A stretch of 10,403 nt of DNA from an uncultured Bacilli bacterium. GTDB taxonomy: Bacteria > Bacillota_I > Bacilli_A > RF39 > UBA660. The notes beneath the pieces are model-generated. The model was not told where the DNA came from, searched no databases, and worked only from the letters and a program-made list of their open reading frames with translations. Positions 7,419-10,403 of this stretch are shown here, in pieces. The translations under genes and the position numbers were made by a program. Numbering within the stretch: the first letter of the stretch is position 1; each line of letters begins with the position of its first letter. The stretch spans positions 1-10,403 of the forward strand of contig CALVPO010000047.1 in the NCBI GenBank assembly GCA_944351345.1. Reading direction: 5' to 3'.

Positions 7419-7949
7419 ATGGATAGAGAAATATTAAACGGTCTTGTTAATTTTACATTAGTTTCTATAATATTCATTACAGTATTATTTATAATCTTTA
7501 ATATATTTTGTAAAAAATTTAAATTTAACAAAAAAAATATAGAATTATATGGATTATTTTTAAATTTAGATATTCCTAGCCTAATATCAATATCTAGTAT
7601 AACTATTAATTATTTATTCCTAGCATGGTGCACTATAAGTTTCTATGGCTTAAATATAATATATATAGCATTTATATTTATACTAGTACTAATAAGTGAT
7701 GTTGTATTAGATAATTTTAAACAACTATTTATTGATTTTATATCTAGTATAATAAATTGTTTAGCAATTCAAATTATTTATTTAATTTATAATTATCTAA
7801 CTACCGAAGTTTTTTCCTATATGCTTCTAATTATATTAATTTTAGTAATAATTTTTGTGTTTTTATATTATACCTATAACTTATTTAGACAAATAAATAA
7901 TATTGTCGTAAATAATAAAAGACTAAAAAACAAAAAATATAAAATTTAA
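7419..7949 (+). CDS. Multi-span membrane protein inside the ATPase operon, unknown (candidate replacement for subunit a)
   Basis: 176 residues with about five hydrophobic segments (roughly 9-31, 56-78, 79-99, 105-127, 132-156) and a strongly basic C terminus (NNKRLKNKKYKI), which should be cytoplasmic. Family not recognised. It begins four bases after epsilon, behind AGAGGAG (7406-7412), and precedes gamma, a place where no standard F-type operon has a membrane gene. Subunit a needs a conserved arginine within a membrane helix; here no Arg lies in the middle of a hydrophobic segment, and the only nearby one is at the end of the last span (NLFRQINN). It is the only multi-span protein in the operon besides the two-helix proteolipid, so it may form the membrane part of the stator or couple the rotor to another structure. 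That role is inference. Confidence 0.8.
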   Translation: MDREILNGLVNFTLVSIIFITVLFIIFNIFCKKFKFNKKNIELYGLFLNLDIPSLISISSITINYLFLAWCTISFYGLNIIYIAFIFILVLISDVVLDNFKQLFIDFISSIINCLAIQIIYLIYNYLTTEVFSYMLLIILILVIIFVFLYYTYNLFRQINNIVVNNKRLKNKKYKI

Positions 7950-7961
7950 AGGAGGGTAAAG

Positions 7962-8750
7962 ATGAGTAGCATTAAAAATGTTGTTAAAGTAATGAATTTT
8001 CACTCTCTTTTAAGAGTAGATAAAGCCAGAAAAAGAGCCGAAAAATATTTAACTGTTGGTAATGAAATTACAAAAATATTAACAGAAATATTATATAATA
8101 AAAATTTAGTTTTAGATAAACAAGCATTAATACCTGATAAAAACAAGCCCATATTAGATATATACATAGCCAATGACTATGGATATTGTGGAGATTTTAA
8201 TTCATCAGTAAGAAGAGCAATAATGAAAAATGTAGATAATTACAAAATAATTATCGGTTCTAAAATAGTTTATAAAGATAATAAAACAGTCTTAAAAATG
8301 GAGAAAGATTTATTTAATGAAGAATTCAGCAAATTACAACATTACATAGAAAAATCTTTAATAGACATGTCTTATAGTGAAATAAATATTTATTACAACC
8401 ATTATTATACATCAACAACTTTTGAATTTAAAAAAGTAAATGTATTTCCTATAGAATTTACAGGAGAGTATTATTCAGGTGTAGATTTTACAGCTGAGAC
8501 AAATCTTCAAAATATGTTAAAAAGTCTAGTATCGTTTTATATATGTTATCAGTTAAAAATGTGTGAATGTGTAAGTGAGGCAGCAGAAAACTTAAATAGA
8601 AATCAAATAACTAATATGGCCTTAGATAAAATAGAAGAAAAAGAAGAAGAAAGAAGAAATCAATATTTACGAAAAAGAAACGAAGAAGCTTGTTTCAAAA
8701 ATGTTGAAAATTATAAAAAAATAATTCAAATGGGTGATAATAATGGATAA
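7962..8750 (+). CDS. atpG-like: F1-like ATPase gamma subunit (rotor shaft)
   Basis: 262 residues, slightly shorter than the usual about 285. Two long helices at the ends (about 1-50 and 185-258) flank an alpha/beta domain, as in gamma. The diagnostic motif NDYGYCGDFNSS (71-82) matches the family's SDRGLCGGFNSN. The C-terminal helix (SEAAENLNRNQITNMALDKI and on) follows the pattern of the gamma shaft, though it lacks the usual RQ-x-x-IT-x-E-x-x-EIV ending. It would rotate inside the alpha/beta ring and join the proteolipid ring through its foot. It has the best ribosome site of the operon (GGAGG, 7951-7955) and its end overlaps the next small gene by eight bases. Its position after beta and epsilon departs from the standard alpha-gamma-beta-epsilon order. 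Confidence 0.92.
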   Translation: MSSIKNVVKVMNFHSLLRVDKARKRAEKYLTVGNEITKILTEILYNKNLVLDKQALIPDKNKPILDIYIANDYGYCGDFNSSVRRAIMKNVDNYKIIIGSKIVYKDNKTVLKMEKDLFNEEFSKLQHYIEKSLIDMSYSEINIYYNHYYTSTTFEFKKVNVFPIEFTGEYYSGVDFTAETNLQNMLKSLVSFYICYQLKMCECVSEAAENLNRNQITNMALDKIEEKEEERRNQYLRKRNEEACFKNVENYKKIIQMGDNNG

Positions 8751-8904
8751 AGTAGAAGATGAATCACTTATAAAAAAAATAGAAAAAGTTCAAAAAGAAT
8801 TACCTAATATAGTATTACCTAATATGGGTATCATAAATAATGAAAAAAAGGTCGAGATTAATGGTAAAGATTATATAAAACATAAAGAAGTTAAGGAGGA
8901 ATAG
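8743..8904 (+). CDS. Small charged protein between gamma and the prepilin, unknown
   Basis: 53 residues, rich in Lys and Glu, no membrane span. The first half is probably helical (DKVEDESLIKKIEKVQKELP); the second contains VEINGKDYIKHKE, which could be a small beta hairpin. It starts at ATG 8743 inside the end of gamma (8-base overlap) with a weak GGGTGAT just upstream. It stops at TAG 8902-8904, two bases before the next start. The ribosome site of the following prepilin gene (AAGGAGGA, 8893-8900) is made of its last codons. Such overlaps on both sides argue that it is a real, coupled gene linking the ATPase genes to the prepilin. No family recognised; an accessory or regulatory partner of the rotor is only a guess. 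Confidence 0.7.
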   Translation: MDKVEDESLIKKIEKVQKELPNIVLPNMGIINNEKKVEINGKDYIKHKEVKEE

Positions 8905-8906
8905 TT

Positions 8907-9125
8907 ATGTTAAAATTAAATAACAAAGGTCAAACATTAGTCGAATATGTATTAATCATTTCGCTAGTCACTGTTATAGCAATAGCTGCAGTAAAAATAT
9001 TTGGTGGCTATTTAAAAGATGCCGTTACTAAAATGAGTTGCTCAATGATTGGCAAAGAATATGTTGAATCAAAAACAGTAGGAGAAGCATACTGTGAAGG
9101 TGACGAAGACAGAATGTTTGAATAA
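8907..9125 (+). CDS. Flp / class III (type IVb-like) prepilin
   Basis: 72 residues. The N terminus is a short basic leader (MLKLNNKG) followed by QTLVEYVLIISLVTVIAIAA. This fits the Flp-type prepilin signal: cleavage after Gly8, then Glu at +5 and Tyr at +6 of the mature protein, leading straight into a hydrophobic helix (15-34). The mature pilin would be 64 residues, with Cys45 and Cys63 able to form a disulfide and an acidic C terminus (EGDEDRMFE). It needs a prepilin peptidase, none of which is encoded here. The gene lies two bases after the 53-residue gene, with AAGGAGGA as ribosome site, and no terminator or promoter separates it from the ATPase genes. So a filament subunit is made from the same transcript as a rotary ATPase. 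A TadE-like minor pilin is an alternative. Confidence 0.85.
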   Translation: MLKLNNKGQTLVEYVLIISLVTVIAIAAVKIFGGYLKDAVTKMSCSMIGKEYVESKTVGEAYCEGDEDRMFE

Positions 9126-9136
9126 AAAACTATGTT

Positions 9137-9148
9137 AGTAAATTTACT
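9137..9148. promoter_or_regulatory. Perfect 12-base palindrome next to a -35 box (possible operator)
   Basis: AGTAAATTTACT is a perfect palindrome ending one base before the -35 of the following promoter, between the prepilin stop and that promoter. There is no T run after it, so it is not an evident terminator. It could be a repressor or activator site, but short AT-rich palindromes occur by chance in such DNA. Confidence 0.3.
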
Positions 9149-9149
9149 G

Positions 9150-9178
9150 TTGACAAATTAGTTAATCTATAGTAAAAT
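9150..9178 (+). promoter_or_regulatory. Promoter of the secreted-protein gene
   Basis: -35 TTGACA (9150-9155), 17-base spacer, -10 TAAAAT (9173-9178); start of transcription would be near 9185. A good ribosome site (AGGGGTGAT, 9190-9198) and ATG 9204 follow. It gives the two downstream genes their own promoter, so they need not depend on the ATPase transcript, though no terminator is visible before it. Confidence 0.75.
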
Positions 9179-9203
9179 AGAAAACCATCAGGGGTGATTT
9201 GGT

Positions 9204-9647
9204 ATGGATAATGATATAAAAAAATTAATATGTGAAATCATATTAATGCTATTAATTATAATAATAACTATTCCAATATGTGTTAATGCTAGCAATAATT
9301 ATACAAATAAAAAAGAAAATATGCAAAAATACAATAATATTTCAATAGATATCGAAAACAAAAATCAATATAAAACTATAAAATTAAAAAATTATAATAC
9401 TGAAAAAAAAGTATTTAACTTAATATTAAAAACCAGTAAATTTTCCAATGAGTATAAAATAACTTTAGATGGAATAGAGTATAATTTAAAAGATATAGTT
9501 TATAGTGAAGATCAAACTAACTATTATTTTAATTTAGGAAGTTATGAAATAACACATAATAAAAATATAGATTTCTCTATGGAGTTAGCTGGCGATTATA
9601 TTTATGATGACAGTATTAGTTATAGTTTCATAGCTGAGGTTATTTAG
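9204..9647 (+). CDS. Small secreted beta-rich protein, unknown
   Basis: 147 residues. A signal peptide is visible: basic start (DNDIKK), hydrophobic core (about 8-24) and a likely cleavage site VNA-SNN after Ala29. The mature part (about 118 residues) is rich in Asn, Tyr and Ile, with alternating beta-strand patterns and no cysteine. The order of segments (KTIKLKNYN, FNLILKTSKF, ITLDGIEYNL, YYFNLGSYEI, IDFSMELAGD) suggests one immunoglobulin-like or jelly-roll sandwich. It loosely recalls TasA/camelysin-type secreted fibre proteins, but no diagnostic motif is seen. It has its own promoter and sits directly after the prepilin, so it may belong to the same surface structure or be unrelated. Not recognised as a known family. 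Confidence 0.8.
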   Translation: MDNDIKKLICEIILMLLIIIITIPICVNASNNYTNKKENMQKYNNISIDIENKNQYKTIKLKNYNTEKKVFNLILKTSKFSNEYKITLDGIEYNLKDIVYSEDQTNYYFNLGSYEITHNKNIDFSMELAGDYIYDDSISYSFIAEVI

Positions 9648-9648
9648 A

Positions 9649-9900
9649 TTGCAAGATAAAATAAATATAGACTATAAAAGCTTCTTATCCATAGATAATG
9701 GAAAAGGTCTTTTATTACATCAAAACGAAATAGAAATATTATATAAATATGGTTTTGACTATAAAAAGTATACTGATCTAAAAAGCTTGATTTTTGACAT
9801 CGATAATTATATAAATAGTTGTTATAACGATACAAATGAATTAGAAGAAGTACTAATAAATTTAAGTGAAATAAACTATTATAATAATATAAAAAAATAA
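9649..9900 (+). CDS. Small soluble protein, unknown (TTG start)
   Basis: 83 residues, acidic and Tyr/Asn-rich, no signal peptide or membrane span, so probably cytoplasmic. Segments such as DNGKGLLLHQNEIEILYKYGFD and LKSLIFDIDNYINSC look like alternating helices, and the end reads EEVLINLSEINYYNN. The start is TTG at 9649, one base after the stop of the secreted-protein gene; GAGG (9636-9639) at the right distance supports it, and there is no early in-frame ATG. The genes are probably translated in tandem. The frame is open to a TAA that lies inside the terminator stem at 9898-9900. It has the look of a conserved small Bacilli protein, but I cannot name a family or function. Confidence 0.7.
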   Translation: MQDKINIDYKSFLSIDNGKGLLLHQNEIEILYKYGFDYKKYTDLKSLIFDIDNYINSCYNDTNELEEVLINLSEINYYNNIKK

Positions 9901-9933
9901 ATAGTTCATATCAAATTGAACTATTTATTTTTT
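9892..9933. terminator. Bidirectional terminator between convergent genes
   Basis: A 17-base perfect inverted repeat (AAAAAATAAATAGTTCA, 9892-9908, and its complement, 9917-9933) with an 8-base loop. The arms end in T runs on both strands, so it can stop transcription from both sides. The stop codons of both convergent genes lie within it (TAA 9898-9900 on plus, TAG 9923-9921 on minus), so the intergenic space is almost nothing but the hairpin. Confidence 0.9.
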
Positions 9934-10403
9934 GTATTTATATTCATAATAATTGGAAGAATAATAGGAATTCTACCAGTCTTATTAGATAGAAATGGCA
10001 TAAGCCCATTAATTATTTCTTGCTTTAATTCATTATAAGATATATTTTTATTTTTTAATTTATTAATTATAATACGAGCAGAATTCTTTTCTATTTGCTT
10101 AATTAATAATTCATTTTCATTCACTAAAATATATCCTCTAGTAGTAACCATAGGAGTAGCTAATAACTTTTTTTCTTCTAAATCAACATTAGCAATAACT
10201 ACTAAAATACCATTAGAAGACATTAGTTTTCTATCCTTTATAACAACATTTCCAACATCACCAATTCTAGAACCATCAACATAAACATCACCAGCAATAA
10301 CTTTCCCAGATTTTACAATTTTACTCTTAGAAATAGAAAGTACATCCCCATTTTCTAATATAAAAGTTTTATTTTTAGGAATATCACATAAAGTAGCAAT
10401 ATC
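9921..10403 (-). CDS. rnj: RNase J, C-terminal 160 residues (partial at 5' end)
   Basis: The minus-strand frame enters from the right edge and ends in TAG at 9923-9921. The visible part is the end of the beta-CASP region and the C-terminal domain of ribonuclease J: GDVYVDGSRIGDVGNVVIKD, then LMSSNGILVVIANVD, then TTRGYILVNENE, and the end GRIPIILPIIMNI. This corresponds to the family's vGDVG-x-i-v-l-rDR, ls-eDGi-v-v-v, iiSRGFvyv and kT-x-R-x-PmilPvi motifs. RNase J degrades and processes RNA from the 5' end and by internal cuts, and is a mark of Firmicutes and relatives. The metallo-beta-lactamase active site lies outside the window. It is a housekeeping gene facing the ATPase region, marking the edge of the accessory block. 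rnjA and rnjB cannot be told apart from this part. Confidence 0.93.
   Translation of the reverse strand, partial: DIATLCDIPKNKTFILENGDVLSISKSKIVKSGKVIAGDVYVDGSRIGDVGNVVIKDRKLMSSNGILVVIANVDLEEKKLLATPMVTTRGYILVNENELLIKQIEKNSARIIINKLKNKNISYNELKQEIINGLMPFLSNKTGRIPIILPIIMNINTKNK

Noticed and set aside
7419..7949. Calling the multi-span protein ATP synthase subunit a
   Set aside because: No arginine in a membrane helix, wrong operon position and no recognisable a-subunit motif; left as unknown.
3357..9125. V/A-type ATPase or flagellar/type III export ATPase
   Set aside because: Alpha and beta carry F-type signatures (SVSRLGG, GERSREG, EELSEED) and an F-type gamma motif (GYCGDFNSS); only the stator end recalls E/FliH.
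9644..9835. 63-residue minus-strand frame
   Set aside because: Antisense to the 83-residue soluble protein, with a Tyr/Phe-rich composition typical of AT-rich shadows and no start signal.
9921..10223. RNase J fragment taken as a complete 100-residue protein starting at the Met codon at 10223
   Set aside because: The frame stays open upstream to the window edge with conserved RNase J motifs (GDVYVDG, GDVGNVV), so this Met is internal.
1..10403. Mycoplasma/Spiroplasma genetic code (TGA as Trp)
   Set aside because: TGA ends the FN3-like fragment, the proteolipid and beta at expected positions, and tryptophan in these proteins is TGG.
1..10403. tRNA or rRNA genes, CRISPR arrays, insertion sequences, phage genes
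   Set aside because: No spaced repeats, transposase motifs, terminal inverted repeats or cloverleaf-like segments were seen on reading either strand.

Overview
The window is very AT-rich, tightly packed, Gram-positive-type DNA. It has strong AGGAGG-type ribosome sites, TTGACA promoters with 17-base spacers, an RNase J gene, and ATG, GTG and TTG starts. TGA is used as a real stop (281, 3602 and 7171) and tryptophan is read from TGG, so this is genetic code 11, not the Mycoplasma code. The best guess is an uncultured member of the Bacilli/Mollicutes-related gut lineages (RF39-like). That is an inference from style, not from a marker gene.

Layout. (1) 1-3219, plus strand: the end of an operon of surface proteins, each with one membrane span near the N terminus where that end is visible. 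It holds a partial FN3-like C terminus, a 506-residue protein with a Gly/Asn/Ser linker and FN3-like domains, a 248-residue anchored protein, and a fourth anchored gene interrupted by an in-frame TAA. A hairpin terminator (3250-3275) closes this unit. (2) 3278-9125, plus strand: a near-consensus promoter and a compact operon for a rotary F1-like ATPase. The order is proteolipid (c-like), stator (b/delta or E-like), alpha, beta, short epsilon, a multi-span membrane protein of unknown function, gamma, a 53-residue unknown, and a Flp/class III-type prepilin. (3) 9137-9900: a separate promoter, a secreted small protein and a small soluble protein. (4) 9892-9933: a 17-bp inverted repeat acting as a two-way terminator. 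(5) 9921-10403, minus strand: the C-terminal 160 residues of RNase J.

The ATPase is the interesting part. Alpha and beta keep the motifs for ATP hydrolysis: Walker A in both, the beta GERxREG glutamate, the alpha arginine finger and a DELSEED-like loop. The c-like proteolipid, however, has serine where the ion-binding carboxylate of helix 2 should be, and there is no charged residue anywhere in helix 2. No recognisable subunit a is present, the gene order is not that of any standard F-type operon, and the operon ends in a prepilin. The simplest reading is an ATP-driven rotary machine that does not translocate ions and instead acts on a cell-surface structure. This would be analogous to, but distinct from, the extra F1-like ATPases known in mycoplasmas (gliding and immunoglobulin-processing systems). 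The mechanical role is inference; the motif changes are visible in the sequence.
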